32,733 nt of DNA from Candidatus Omnitrophota bacterium (lineage in GTDB: Bacteria > Omnitrophota > Gorgyraeia > Gygaellales > Profunditerraquicolaceae), in NCBI GenBank assembly GCA_026387405.1, contig JAPLLV010000049.1, forward strand, positions 1 through 32,733, given 5' to 3'. Below are positions 16,022-24,106 of this stretch, piece after piece (position 1 is the stretch's first letter; every line of letters starts with the position of its first letter). The notes beneath the pieces are model-generated. The model worked only from the letters and a program-made list of their open reading frames with translations, was not told the origin of the DNA and ran no database searches. A program made the position numbers and the translations under genes.

Positions 16022-17980
16022 CCCAAGGGCACCGGATTTGCCGGCCGATACCTCATCGGTTTTAAGCACCCACCTGTTGTAAATCTCGATCCTTTTGCCT
16101 TTCACTTCGATCTTCTTATTATAGGCGGCTATTAAATTCTCAAGGTCTAAATCCTTCTGTATATTCCTTATCTCATAGCCCGGAGGTATTGTGATTGTAA
16201 TAATATGCTCTTTGATACAAGGATACCCCAGATATAAAGGCGCCTCGCGGGGTACCTTGGCAAATAACATTGGGGAGAGGGGAACGTCGAGGGGTACTTT
16301 TAAGAATAACAGGTCCCCGTTTTTTTGACAAAAATTATCGGCAGTGTAAGCCATTTTCATATTAAACGGTTTTTCCATGTCCTTATAATCCGAAAAGGAG
16401 AATTCTTTGAGAGAGAAATTTGAGGTTCCGGTTCTCCCAATTTGTTCAACAATTTTCTTTTGCCGGCCAGGCGGGGTAGATTTGGCCAAATTTCTGCCTA
16501 ACCAATCTCCCATACCGGTTAGAGTAGAATCTATCTCCACTTCCCCTGAAGAATCTCTGTTCAGGATTATTTTAGCTTTTGTTAACTCTTTATTGTCTTC
16601 CGGGGAATCCTTTGGTAAAGTCACAAAGCCTGCCTTCTTCTCTTTTGCCAAGATAAATGCTTCGCAGCCCTGGTCCGGATAAGGCAGCTTACCAAGGGTA
16701 AGCATATCCGCAGTCGGGTCAAGAAATAGATAATTTTCTCCTTCGGGAATAGCCACGATCATATGGTTAAAGCTAAGGTCGGGTATTTCCGGTAAAATAA
16801 AGCCCGCGTTGCTGGTCATAACTAACGCCGGATAGGCATCAATACCGGCAGCTTTTAGCATCGCTATGAGCAAGACACTTTTTCCCTTGCAGTCACCGTA
16901 GCTATTTTTCAAAACCTGCGGTGCCGGATATGGCTTAAACCCCAATTCGCCTAATTCAATAGCTACATACCTTATGTTTTGGGATACATAATAATATAAC
17001 CTTTTAATTATTTCCCTTCTGTCCTTCTGCTCCTCTCCGAGCAGCTCTTTGACCTTGCTTTCTATCTGCGCGTCAGCAAGGGACTGGTCTTTCATTAAAT
17101 TTATTGCCCAATCATTTACCTTCTGCCAGTCTTCAATTGTAGAAAAAATGACGTAGGGGCTTATCCGCATATAGTTAGGTACCGCCATTTCGTCACTGCC
17201 CTTGACCCAGGTATGATCCATCTGCCAAGTATAAGTTTTGCCGTTGGCTGATCCCGATATGACCGGCTCATTATTAAAGAACCTCTCCGCCTTGAATTTA
17301 AAGGGTACGCCCTGAGGGACATCTACGGAAAACCTTACCAAGTTCAAGGTCCAATTTCCCGGCACGGTAAACAAACAGGATGCTCCCGGAAAAATATTGT
17401 CCTTTTTAACAAACTCAACCTCGTATTCTATGATTGAACCGACCTGCACATTGGGAAAAGTGACCTTTTTTATCTTGAGGTCGCTGTAAATCGGATAATC
17501 TGAATAGGGCGATTCATCCTTGATTGCTTCGCCGGACACATCCTGTATCTTTCCGTCGGGCTGGATAGTCCTGGCGATATTCAGTTTTGCCTCTTCAAAA
17601 TATTCATTATAAGGAATCGTAATGGTGCCCGCTTTGCGGCCGCCTTCTCTCGTGACTTTTATCAATACGTGCCTCTTAAGGATACCGGAAGTTGCATTTT
17701 TTAGCGTATATTTCTCGTCGAATAAGAGCATGACGGAACGGACAAAGGTATTTTTGTCTCCGGCAGTGGCTGAATTCTTAATGATCTCTAAGGTTTCTTT
17801 ATCCTCTATTTGAGAGGACTGCGTATTTTTTATTTGCTTAGACTCTGTTTCTATTTGAGGCGAGCCTGTATTTTGGGTTTTGGAAGGTTCTAGCTCGGCG
17901 CGGATTCCGGATAAAATAAAAAATAAAAAGGCGCCTGTAAAAAATATTAATTTAAAGGCTATGTAAATATTTTTTCCCAT
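15959..17980 (-). CDS. Secreted DUF3857 and transglutaminase-like protein
   Basis: This 673-residue protein has a signal peptide (residues 5-28, AFKLIFFTGAFLFFILSGIR). A Gln/Ser/Thr-rich spacer leads into the DUF3857 beta domain (about residues 75-270, including IPYNEYFEEAKLNIARTIQP). The transglutaminase-like core follows with a complete-looking triad: C364 in NSYGDCKGKS, H406 in LSFNHMIVA and D421 in FLDPTAD. A C-terminal beta region of about 200 residues completes the usual DUF3857-family plan. Such proteins are predicted periplasmic or surface cysteine peptidases or acyl-transfer enzymes; few have known substrates. An 87-base gap separates it from the gene upstream, which may be co-transcribed. 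The ATG is preceded by a G-run (GGGGGGGAG). Confidence 0.9.
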   Translation of the reverse strand: MGKNIYIAFKLIFFTGAFLFFILSGIRAELEPSKTQNTGSPQIETESKQIKNTQSSQIEDKETLEIIKNSATAGDKNTFVRSVMLLFDEKYTLKNATSGILKRHVLIKVTREGGRKAGTITIPYNEYFEEAKLNIARTIQPDGKIQDVSGEAIKDESPYSDYPIYSDLKIKKVTFPNVQVGSIIEYEVEFVKKDNIFPGASCLFTVPGNWTLNLVRFSVDVPQGVPFKFKAERFFNNEPVISGSANGKTYTWQMDHTWVKGSDEMAVPNYMRISPYVIFSTIEDWQKVNDWAINLMKDQSLADAQIESKVKELLGEEQKDRREIIKRLYYYVSQNIRYVAIELGELGFKPYPAPQVLKNSYGDCKGKSVLLIAMLKAAGIDAYPALVMTSNAGFILPEIPDLSFNHMIVAIPEGENYLFLDPTADMLTLGKLPYPDQGCEAFILAKEKKAGFVTLPKDSPEDNKELTKAKIILNRDSSGEVEIDSTLTGMGDWLGRNLAKSTPPGRQKKIVEQIGRTGTSNFSLKEFSFSDYKDMEKPFNMKMAYTADNFCQKNGDLLFLKVPLDVPLSPMLFAKVPREAPLYLGYPCIKEHIITITIPPGYEIRNIQKDLDLENLIAAYNKKIEVKGKRIEIYNRWVLKTDEVSAGKSGALGSMINKIANSNKEDIILEQTK

Positions 17981-18067
17981 CTCCCCCCCCTGCCTAGACC
18001 GTTTCTATCTATCTCTTTGCGAGATAAAAGGTTCTGCTAGAACTGTCCCCATTTCGTCTGTCTTTTT

Positions 18068-18682
18068 TTATAAAAATCCAACTAATTTCTTCTTCACTTC
18101 TTCAGGCCAACCTTTTTCTATAGTAGTAACGTCCTTCTTAACATCAGCCGGTTTAAAATTCCCGTCATTATATTGAAAATTTATCTTAATAGGAGTTTTT
18201 ATGACATAAAGGTGATCATCTATATGAGAGTTGTCTGGATGATAATACGTTTCCACAAAGAGCTTTTCATTAACCGAGAGATAACCCGCATAAGGACTGA
18301 CCAAAGATCCGCTTTCAACAATATCTTTGCTTACTATTTCATAAATGTAACCGCTTAAAAAATAATCTTGGCGAGTTCCTGGAACAACCCCGGTCGAGCT
18401 CACCCAATTCTGTTCCACGGGCCGATCAATTCCTTTTTCTCTCTCATCACTTTTTGCGGAGATCCAAGCCTCTACAGCTGTATTTAGTTTTGGTTGGAGC
18501 TCGGATTTTAATTTTTCTTGTTCATTGCGTTTTTTATTTTCGATTTTTTCCATTGCTTTCTCAAACCCATTCTCTATGGTTTGAGAGGCTGAGTTATTCG
18601 GTTTATTTATTTCTTCAGAAAAAATTGAACCAATTGGTACGATTAAGAAAATAAGAATGATTATGAAACGCAACTTAACCAT
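18068..18682 (-). CDS. Secreted protein of unknown function
   Basis: This 204-residue protein has a clear signal peptide (LRFIIILIFLIVPIGSIF, cleavage likely near residue 22). A Lys/Glu-rich helical stretch follows (residues about 40-70), then a beta-rich domain (DYFLSGYIYEIVSKDIVESG, LFVETYYHPDNSHIDDHLYV). I do not recognise the family. AAGGGGG before the ATG supports the start. It sits upstream of the transglutaminase-like gene on the same strand and may share its transcript. The beta domain contains acidic and aromatic residues but no catalytic pattern I can name. Confidence 0.8.
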   Translation of the reverse strand: MVKLRFIIILIFLIVPIGSIFSEEINKPNNSASQTIENGFEKAMEKIENKKRNEQEKLKSELQPKLNTAVEAWISAKSDEREKGIDRPVEQNWVSSTGVVPGTRQDYFLSGYIYEIVSKDIVESGSLVSPYAGYLSVNEKLFVETYYHPDNSHIDDHLYVIKTPIKINFQYNDGNFKPADVKKDVTTIEKGWPEEVKKKLVGFL

Positions 18683-18777
18683 ATTTGCCCCCTTATGGGC
18701 TTTTTATTTAATCCTTGTCGGGGCGTTTAACGCTAGCTTTCGTACCGTTTCAATTTTCCAACAAGGAAAGTTAAAAA

Positions 18778-18862
18778 CGGAGAGGCAGGGATTTGAACCC
18801 TGGTACCATTTCTGGTAATACGCTCTCCAAGCGTACGCATTCAACCGCTCTGCCACCTCTCC
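18778..18862 (-). tRNA. tRNA-Ser, anticodon GGA
   Basis: The acceptor stem GGAGAGG pairs with CCTCTCC. The anticodon stem TACGC/GCGTA encloses loop TTGGAGA, giving anticodon GGA. A long variable arm (TACCAGAAATGGTA) and discriminator G are typical of serine tRNA. The T-arm is GGGTTCAAATCCC and CCA is not encoded. It is the last of three serine tRNAs in this stretch. Confidence 0.93.
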
Positions 18863-18907
18863 AAAATTTTGTTAGTGCCCTAAAATTTTTCTTATCGGAT
18901 ATTTTCA

Positions 18908-18992
18908 CGGAAGGAGCAGGATTCGAACCTGCGAGGCATTGCTGCCTAATCGCTTTCGAGGCGATCGCTTTCGACCACTCAGCCATCCTTCC
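18908..18992 (-). tRNA. tRNA-Ser, anticodon CGA
   Basis: The acceptor stem GGAAGGA pairs with TCCTTCC. The anticodon stem ATCGC/GCGAT encloses loop CTCGAAA, giving anticodon CGA. It has a long variable arm, T-arm GCAGGTTCGAATCCTGC and discriminator G. The first bases (18979-18992) also encode the last codons and stop of the LAGLIDADG gene immediately upstream. Confidence 0.93.
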
Positions 18993-19998
18993 CGTAATCA
19001 CAATATCTACAGTTTAAAAATTTTTCTCTTGTTCTTGGATTACTGGAACCAACCATAGCTGCATAATTATTAATATCGCTTCTCTTGTTCAGAACAACCT
19101 TATTTCTAGCCATAGTCGGAGTATATCCTAAATTTTCCAAAATACTCCTTACGCCTTGCAATAAAGGCCCCGAGCGATTTGTAAAATCTAAAGCGTAATT
19201 CTTATATATTCGTCCATTAACGCGGTGCGAATATGAATAAAATGAGCCGTCAGTATCCATTAAACCCCTGAGGCATGCAATCTTATATTCCCGCTTTGAA
19301 TAAATCCACTTTGGAATACAAACTTGATTTGTAACTTTATTTCCTATCTTCAATCCCTTGTCAATTAGAAATTCAACTAAATTTACTCCCGAAGCTACAA
19401 TCCTATCAGCATTATCTGAAGCGGTTTTACTTATTAAAGCCGAAATGCGGAATAGCCATTTTATTAAATTCCGGATAAAAATACCATGTGCGCCACATGT
19501 TTGCGAATTAAAGGTTACATTAATCTGATAATTCGTCATCCCTCCGTCGCCAAGCATTATTCCTATAAATTCGGCTAATTCTATTGAAGGCCTCGGCTTT
19601 CTTATATCTTTTCTCATTATTATACCTAAACTTCTTGCATACTCGGGATTCAAGCGGAATAACTTCTGAGAATTGATGCCTCCTTTTCTTCTTCCTTCCG
19701 GCGTACCAAGATCACCGTATAGTTGATAACGCCTCAAGGCTCCCTTGCGAGCAAATTTTTTAGCGCTCCAATGCTCTGGAAGGACCTTTTTATCTTTAGG
19801 AATCGAAATATTAACGAGCTTTTGTAATCTTAATAAAGCTTCGTAGCTCATATTGTATTTCTCGCTTCGCCAATCTCTGAGAGTACGCTCAGAAATATTG
19901 ATAACTTTCGCCACTTTAGACCAATTAAAATAGTAATGCGCGCCTATACGATTTAACAATTTATTTTGCTGTCCCTTAGGTAATTTTATTCTTGCCAT
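18979..19998 (-). CDS. Free-standing LAGLIDADG homing-endonuclease-type protein with N-terminal HTH
   Basis: This 339-residue protein has an N-terminal HTH (KVAKVINISERTLRDWRSEK, about residues 29-48) and a Lys/Arg-rich linker. Two LAGLIDADG motifs follow: LAEFIGIMLGDGG and IACLRGLMDTDGSFY. Both keep the acidic residue of the active site, so DNA cleavage is plausible. It is a monomeric two-motif type, not inside an intron or intein. Its start is 11 bases after the 3' end of tRNA-Ser(UGA), and its last 14 bases lie inside tRNA-Ser(CGA), where the tRNA D-arm supplies the TGA stop. There is no room for a separate promoter, so it is probably expressed from the tRNA transcript. It is most likely a mobile element that settled between two serine tRNA genes. 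Confidence 0.9.
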   Translation of the reverse strand: MARIKLPKGQQNKLLNRIGAHYYFNWSKVAKVINISERTLRDWRSEKYNMSYEALLRLQKLVNISIPKDKKVLPEHWSAKKFARKGALRRYQLYGDLGTPEGRRKGGINSQKLFRLNPEYARSLGIIMRKDIRKPRPSIELAEFIGIMLGDGGMTNYQINVTFNSQTCGAHGIFIRNLIKWLFRISALISKTASDNADRIVASGVNLVEFLIDKGLKIGNKVTNQVCIPKWIYSKREYKIACLRGLMDTDGSFYSYSHRVNGRIYKNYALDFTNRSGPLLQGVRSILENLGYTPTMARNKVVLNKRSDINNYAAMVGSSNPRTREKFLNCRYCDYGKDG

Positions 19999-20009
19999 AT
20001 AAAAATAAT

Positions 20010-20099
20010 CGGAGGAGAGAGGATTCGAACCTCTGAGGCACCTTACGGCACCTAACTGTTTTCAAGACAGTCCCGATCGGCCAACTCTGGCACTCCTCC
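20010..20099 (-). tRNA. tRNA-Ser, anticodon TGA
   Basis: The acceptor stem GGAGGAG pairs with CTCCTCC. The anticodon stem ACTGT/ACAGT encloses loop CTTGAAA, giving anticodon TGA. It has a long variable arm (TAGGTGCCGTAAGGTGCCT), a clear T-arm (GAGGTTCGAATCCTC) and discriminator G. It lies 14 bases after the stop of the membrane protein gene that follows serS. Confidence 0.94.
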
Positions 20100-20113
20100 A
20101 AACTCCCGCAATT

Positions 20114-20812
20114 CTATACTACAAAGAGCTGCTTAAATATTGCCGAAAATATGCCCTTGACTGATTGGAAGGAATTATTGCAAAATCCTACAAAAGAGAT
20201 ACGCTCAAAAAGAATATTAAGACAAGAGGTGGCTATGGCTATATTGATAATATAAATAAAAGAAAAGGCAAATATGTAATTACCCTTTAAGAATCCCCCC
20301 TGCTTGGAGCGCAATGAACGGGAACTGAAAACAAGATGCAGGCACAGCGCCATACCGAATAAAAAGAGAAAATAACCCAGGCAGTCCTTTGAAAAAATCG
20401 AAACTATCGAATATATCCCGAATAAAAGCAGCGCGTAAATCGGCAGAAGATATGGCGCGACCCTCACTAACGGCTTAAAGAAGGAAAATACCGCCTCCAA
20501 TATTTTTTGCCCCTTTGTATAAACTTTCACGGGCTCCAGGATAAAAAGATAAACCACTAGAAAAGTTATGACCCCGGACCAAAAATACCGCTGCAGAGGC
20601 TTATCGATCACCGTCATCTGTGTTAAGAACGAAACAGTGCAGGAGTAGACAAAAGGCAAAAGCAGTATCCCGAAAATAAATTTAAGGATATCGAATGTCT
20701 TAGTGAGCACCCCGCCAAAGAACTGTTTTATCCTGGACGGTTTTTCCGCCTCAAGGGGAGACAAGTCCTTAGCCGGGTCCGGGCCGGGATTAGGCAATTC
20801 GATCTTGGCCAT
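20114..20812 (-). CDS. Multi-spanning membrane protein of unknown function, translationally coupled to serS
   Basis: This protein of about 232 residues has a polar N-terminus (MAKIELPNPGPDPAKDLSPL) and about five transmembrane helices: FIFGILLLPFVYSCTVSFL, FWSGVITFLVVYLFIL, YLLPIYALLLFGIYSIV, YFLFLFGMALCLHLVF and FSFIYIINIAIATSCLNIL. I take ATG 20812 rather than the TTG just before it, because AAGGAGG lies seven bases upstream. The start falls inside the end of serS (overlap of about 23 bases), so the two are made from one transcript. No family was recognised. The tRNA-Ser(UGA) gene follows within 14 bases. Confidence 0.82.
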   Translation of the reverse strand: MAKIELPNPGPDPAKDLSPLEAEKPSRIKQFFGGVLTKTFDILKFIFGILLLPFVYSCTVSFLTQMTVIDKPLQRYFWSGVITFLVVYLFILEPVKVYTKGQKILEAVFSFFKPLVRVAPYLLPIYALLLFGIYSIVSIFSKDCLGYFLFLFGMALCLHLVFSSRSLRSKQGGFLKGNYIFAFSFIYIINIAIATSCLNILFERISFVGFCNNSFQSVKGIFSAIFKQLFVV

Positions 20813-22067
20813 CAAAATACCTCCTTAGCGCTTCAGGGATCAGGACGCTGCCGTCCTTTTGCTGGTAATTCTCAAGTATGGCGATGACGGTGCGCGCCAA
20901 AGCCACACCCGAACCGTTTAATGTGTGGATATATTCGGTTACCTGTTTTTTCTCGTCTATTCTACGCCTGAACCTGATATTTGCCCTGCGCGCCTGGAAA
21001 CTCTCGAAATTGGAACAGCTGGAGACCTCAAGCCAATTATCGATCCCCGGCGCATAGGCCTCAAGGTCATAACACTTGCTCGCCGAAAAACTTAGATCCT
21101 CGGTAGAAAGCATCACTACCCGGTAAGGAAGTCCCAGTAATTGCAAGACCTCTTCCGCGTTACCCACCAACTTTTCCAGCTCATCATAGGAGGTTTCCGG
21201 CTTCACAAACTTCACCAATTCCACTTTATCGAATTGATGCACGCGGGTAAGGCCTTTGGTATCTTTGCCGTAAGAACCTGCCTCCCTGCGGAAACAGGCG
21301 GTATACGCGGTGTAATAAATCGGCAGGTCCTTTTCATCCAAGACTTCATCGCGAAAGATATTGGTTACCGGCACCTCTGCCGTAGGTATCAAGAATAAAT
21401 CGTCGTCTTTTAATCTATACATATCATCTTCCAGCTTCGGCAACTGGCCGGTTCCGGTCATAGAGGCGCGGTTCACCAAAAACGGAGGGAAGATTTCGGT
21501 ATAGCCGTGCTTTTGGGTATGCAGGTCCAGCATAAAGTTGATAAGCGCCCTTTCCAGTCTTGCGCCCAGGCCTTTATAAAGGATGAAATTTGAGCCGGTG
21601 ATCTTTGCCGCGCGCGGCAGATCAATAATATCCAAACGCTGAACTATCTCTACATGCGTTTGGGGCTTAAAATCAAACTGGCGGATATTACCCCAGGAAC
21701 GCACCGTCTTTTTCTTCGAAGGATCCCCCCGCGGTATCGAGGCATGAGGTATATTGGGGATGGTCAAAACAAACTTCTGTAAATTATCTTCTGTTTCCTG
21801 CAGCCCTTTTTCCAGCGCGTCGATGCGGACGGCGATCTCCTTCATAGAGTTGATTTTTGGCTTGGCGTCCTTCTTCTCTTTTAACAGCGCGCTTATTTCG
21901 TCATTGGCTTTATTCTTTTGCGCGCGCAAACCCTCTAATTCTACGAGGATCTTCCTGCGCTGGTCATCACAGGCGACAACGGCATCGATATCCAATTTAA
22001 GATTCCGGTCCCTTATCGCATCCTTGACCAAGTCCAAATTATCCCGAATAAATTTTATGTCCAGCAT
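20790..22067 (-). CDS. serS: Seryl-tRNA synthetase
   Basis: This 425-residue protein is full length for bacterial SerRS. The first 110 residues form the tRNA-binding coiled-coil arm (starting MLDIKFIRDNLDLVKDAI). The class II core follows, with motif 2 as TACFRREAGSYGKDTKGLTR and motif 3 as NGSGVALARTVIAILENYQ. It charges tRNA-Ser with serine. Three serine tRNA genes (UGA, CGA, GGA) lie downstream on the same strand, a direct functional neighbourhood. The gap to rtcB upstream is 70 bases and holds a perfect hairpin (22108-22128). Confidence 0.97.
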   Translation of the reverse strand: MLDIKFIRDNLDLVKDAIRDRNLKLDIDAVVACDDQRRKILVELEGLRAQKNKANDEISALLKEKKDAKPKINSMKEIAVRIDALEKGLQETEDNLQKFVLTIPNIPHASIPRGDPSKKKTVRSWGNIRQFDFKPQTHVEIVQRLDIIDLPRAAKITGSNFILYKGLGARLERALINFMLDLHTQKHGYTEIFPPFLVNRASMTGTGQLPKLEDDMYRLKDDDLFLIPTAEVPVTNIFRDEVLDEKDLPIYYTAYTACFRREAGSYGKDTKGLTRVHQFDKVELVKFVKPETSYDELEKLVGNAEEVLQLLGLPYRVVMLSTEDLSFSASKCYDLEAYAPGIDNWLEVSSCSNFESFQARRANIRFRRRIDEKKQVTEYIHTLNGSGVALARTVIAILENYQQKDGSVLIPEALRRYFDGQDRIA

Positions 22068-22107
22068 TTTAAAATTTAACCTACCCCTGGTGCTTAGGTT
22101 TAATTTT

Positions 22108-22128
22108 ATCCCGCACTATGTGCGGGAT
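22108..22128. repeat. Perfect 9-bp hairpin between rtcB and serS
   Basis: ATCCCGCAC and GTGCGGGAT are exact reverse complements around a 3-base loop. It lies 10 bases after the rtcB stop on the transcribed strand. No U-run follows the stem, so it is not a standard intrinsic terminator. It may stabilise the rtcB transcript end or be a dispersed palindromic element. Confidence 0.7.
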
Positions 22129-22137
22129 CTCACCCTT

Positions 22138-23589
22138 TTATCCTTTAATAACCCCTAACGGTCGCATACGGCAGACGCGTTTGGCTAGCCCGGCGTTATG
22201 CACCACATCCACTACCTCGTTAACATCCTTGTAAGCCTGCGGCGCTTCTTCCACGATAGTCTGCCTGCCCGAGGCTTTTACTATTATACCTTTTGATTCC
22301 AGTTCTTTCAACAAGACATTTACGTCGATGGACCTGGCGGCGGCAGTGCGGGATTTGACCCGCCCGGCGCCGTGACAGGAGCTTCCAAACGTTTCCTCTT
22401 CCGCCTTCCTGGTTCCGACGAGTAAATAGGAATTCCTGCCCATGTCTCCGGGGATAATCACCGGCTGGCCGATCTTCTTATACCTGTCCGGCAAGGCCTG
22501 ATTTCCCGGGCCAAAGGCGCGGGTTGCTCCTTTGCGGTGCACGCATAAAAGTTTTTCTTTACCGTCAAGCGTATATTTCTCGATCTTGGCGATATTGTGC
22601 GCCACATCATAGATCAACTGCATCCCCATCTTCTGCCAGGGCACGGCGAATATCCGTTCGAAAACTTTACGGGTAAGATGCATCAGGCACTGACGGTTTG
22701 CCCAGGCGTAATTGGCAGCGCAGCGCATAGCCGCTAAATATTGTTTTCCTTCCGGAGAATTTACCGGCGCGCAGGCGAGCTGGCGGTCTGGGACGTTGAT
22801 ATTATATTTCTGCAGGCAATGCACCATACTGCGCGTGTAATCGTCACAGATCTGATAACCAAATCCGCGCGAACCGGAATGGATCATCAGGGTTATCTGT
22901 CCCAGGCTCAACCCCAAAGAATCACAAGCCTCCCTGTTATAGAGTTGGTCGATAACCTGGACCTCTAAAAAATGATTCCCCGAACCTAATGTTCCTGATT
23001 GGGCCTTGCCTCTTTCATAGGCCCTCTCGGAGACCGCATCCGGGTCCGCGCCTTCTATGGCGCCGTATTCTTCGGTGCATTCCAGATCTTCTTGAGTGCC
23101 GTAACCCTGCTCAACCGCCCATTGGGAGCCCTTGGTCATAATTTCTTTCTCTTCTCTACGGCCGACCCTTATATCACCCTTAGAGCCTACGCCGGTGGGG
23201 ATATCGGAAAATAAGGCATAGACCAGGTCTTTGATTTTATCCTTGATATCTTCATGCTGCAGGTTAGTCTTAAGCATGCGCACGCCGCAGTTTATGTCAA
23301 AACCGATTCCACCGGGAGAAATTACACCCCCCTCTTCGATATCGGTTGCGGCAACTCCTCCTATCGGAAAACCAAATCCCCAGTGTATATCCGGCATGGC
23401 CAGGGAATAGTTGACAATACCGGGCAGAAAAGCAACGTTAGCCACCTGCTCCAGCGCCTTATCCTGGTAAATATCCTTTAACAATTTCTCATCGGCATAG
23501 ATTATCCCCGGGACGCGCATGCCGGGCTTAAAGGATTTAGGTATGCGCCAGCGGTAATCGTCTATTTTTTCCAGTTTTATCTCAGACAT
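22138..23589 (-). CDS. rtcB: RtcB RNA ligase
   Basis: This 483-residue protein has all expected RtcB residues. The manganese ligands appear as D98 and C101 (GFDINCGVRM), H206 (LGSGNHFLEV), H237 (MIHSGSRGFGYQ) and H331 (YDVAHNIAKI). The guanylated histidine is H406 (SSCHGAGR). RtcB joins 2',3'-cyclic phosphate or 3'-phosphate ends to 5'-OH ends with GTP, repairing broken tRNAs or rRNA or sealing tRNA halves. Its length and motifs match the archaeal-type enzyme that works with archease, and the archease gene directly upstream overlaps it by 8 bases. No RtcR-type regulator is visible. Confidence 0.97.
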   Translation of the reverse strand: MSEIKLEKIDDYRWRIPKSFKPGMRVPGIIYADEKLLKDIYQDKALEQVANVAFLPGIVNYSLAMPDIHWGFGFPIGGVAATDIEEGGVISPGGIGFDINCGVRMLKTNLQHEDIKDKIKDLVYALFSDIPTGVGSKGDIRVGRREEKEIMTKGSQWAVEQGYGTQEDLECTEEYGAIEGADPDAVSERAYERGKAQSGTLGSGNHFLEVQVIDQLYNREACDSLGLSLGQITLMIHSGSRGFGYQICDDYTRSMVHCLQKYNINVPDRQLACAPVNSPEGKQYLAAMRCAANYAWANRQCLMHLTRKVFERIFAVPWQKMGMQLIYDVAHNIAKIEKYTLDGKEKLLCVHRKGATRAFGPGNQALPDRYKKIGQPVIIPGDMGRNSYLLVGTRKAEEETFGSSCHGAGRVKSRTAAARSIDVNVLLKELESKGIIVKASGRQTIVEEAPQAYKDVNEVVDVVHNAGLAKRVCRMRPLGVIKG

Positions 23590-24007
23590 CGAAAATCACC
23601 TCCGCCGACCAGCCGGATTTTCCCTTTTTCAATTTCAACTTATGATAGGTAGCAGCCTTGATCTCAGTGTTCACCTTGAAATATTTAATATCCATACCTA
23701 AACCTTCGGCCTCTAAAGAATTGCCGGTAATCTTTTTTATATCAAAACCCGTAAAAATCAATTCTTTAACTGCCGATAAAGAAAACAACTCGTTGAGCCA
23801 ATTAACGAAGAGTTCTTCCGGGTTATCCGCTTTTAATCTTATGCTGAGCGTTTTCTTAGGATTGCTTTTGGATGGTTTTTTCTCTGCGATGATATCGAAT
23901 GCGGCGAGCGCGCTATTGATAAAGAGGGCTTTTAGCGTCCTGGCCTTAACCCTTAAGCCTATGTCGGCGGTGTGCTCGAATAATTCATAGGTTTTATTTT
24001 TTGCCAA
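23582..24007 (-). CDS. Archease, RtcB activator
   Basis: From TTG 24007 the protein is about 141 residues, the usual archease size, and opens with YELFEHTADIGLRVKA, the family signature. The C-terminal part has GLGMDIKYFKVNTEIKAATYHKL, the conserved strand with the metal-binding and RtcB-contacting region. Archease speeds guanylation and multiple turnover of RtcB, the next gene. A longer in-frame reading to 24052 exists, but its first residues would come from the T-arm of tRNA-Lys, so I rejected it. The TTG lies 21 bases after the tRNA 3' end with no clear ribosome site. This suggests translation from a processed, nearly leaderless transcript. Confidence 0.9.
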   Translation of the reverse strand: MAKNKTYELFEHTADIGLRVKARTLKALFINSALAAFDIIAEKKPSKSNPKKTLSIRLKADNPEELFVNWLNELFSLSAVKELIFTGFDIKKITGNSLEAEGLGMDIKYFKVNTEIKAATYHKLKLKKGKSGWSAEVIFDV

Positions 24008-24028
24008 ATGTGAACGAAAAAATTTTAA

Positions 24029-24101
24029 TGAGCCGCCTTGGAATCGAACCAAGAACCTTGACCTTAAGAGGGTCCTGCTCCACCAATTGAGCTAGCGGCC
24101 C
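24029..24101 (-). tRNA. tRNA-Lys, anticodon CTT
   Basis: The acceptor stem GGGCCGC pairs with GCGGCTC (one G-U). The D-arm is GCTC/GAGC. The anticodon loop CTCTTAA gives anticodon CTT. The T-arm is CTTGG/CCAAG around TTCGATT, and the discriminator is A. CCA is not encoded. It sits between the HTH/LAGLIDADG-like gene (5-base gap) and archease (21-base gap). Confidence 0.93.
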
Positions 24102-24106
24102 GAAAC

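Noticed and set aside
17995-18067. GGGGACAGTTCT-type motif near 18030-18060 as a transposon-linked repeat
   Set aside because: Only one short copy is present in the window, so a repeat cannot be shown.
18771-19017. Short open frames across the two serine tRNAs
   Set aside because: The sequence is fully explained by tRNA-Ser(GGA) and tRNA-Ser(CGA); the peptides are translations of tRNA.
24008-24052. Longer N-terminus for archease
   Set aside because: The extra residues would be encoded by the 3' half of tRNA-Lys and are not part of the archease fold.
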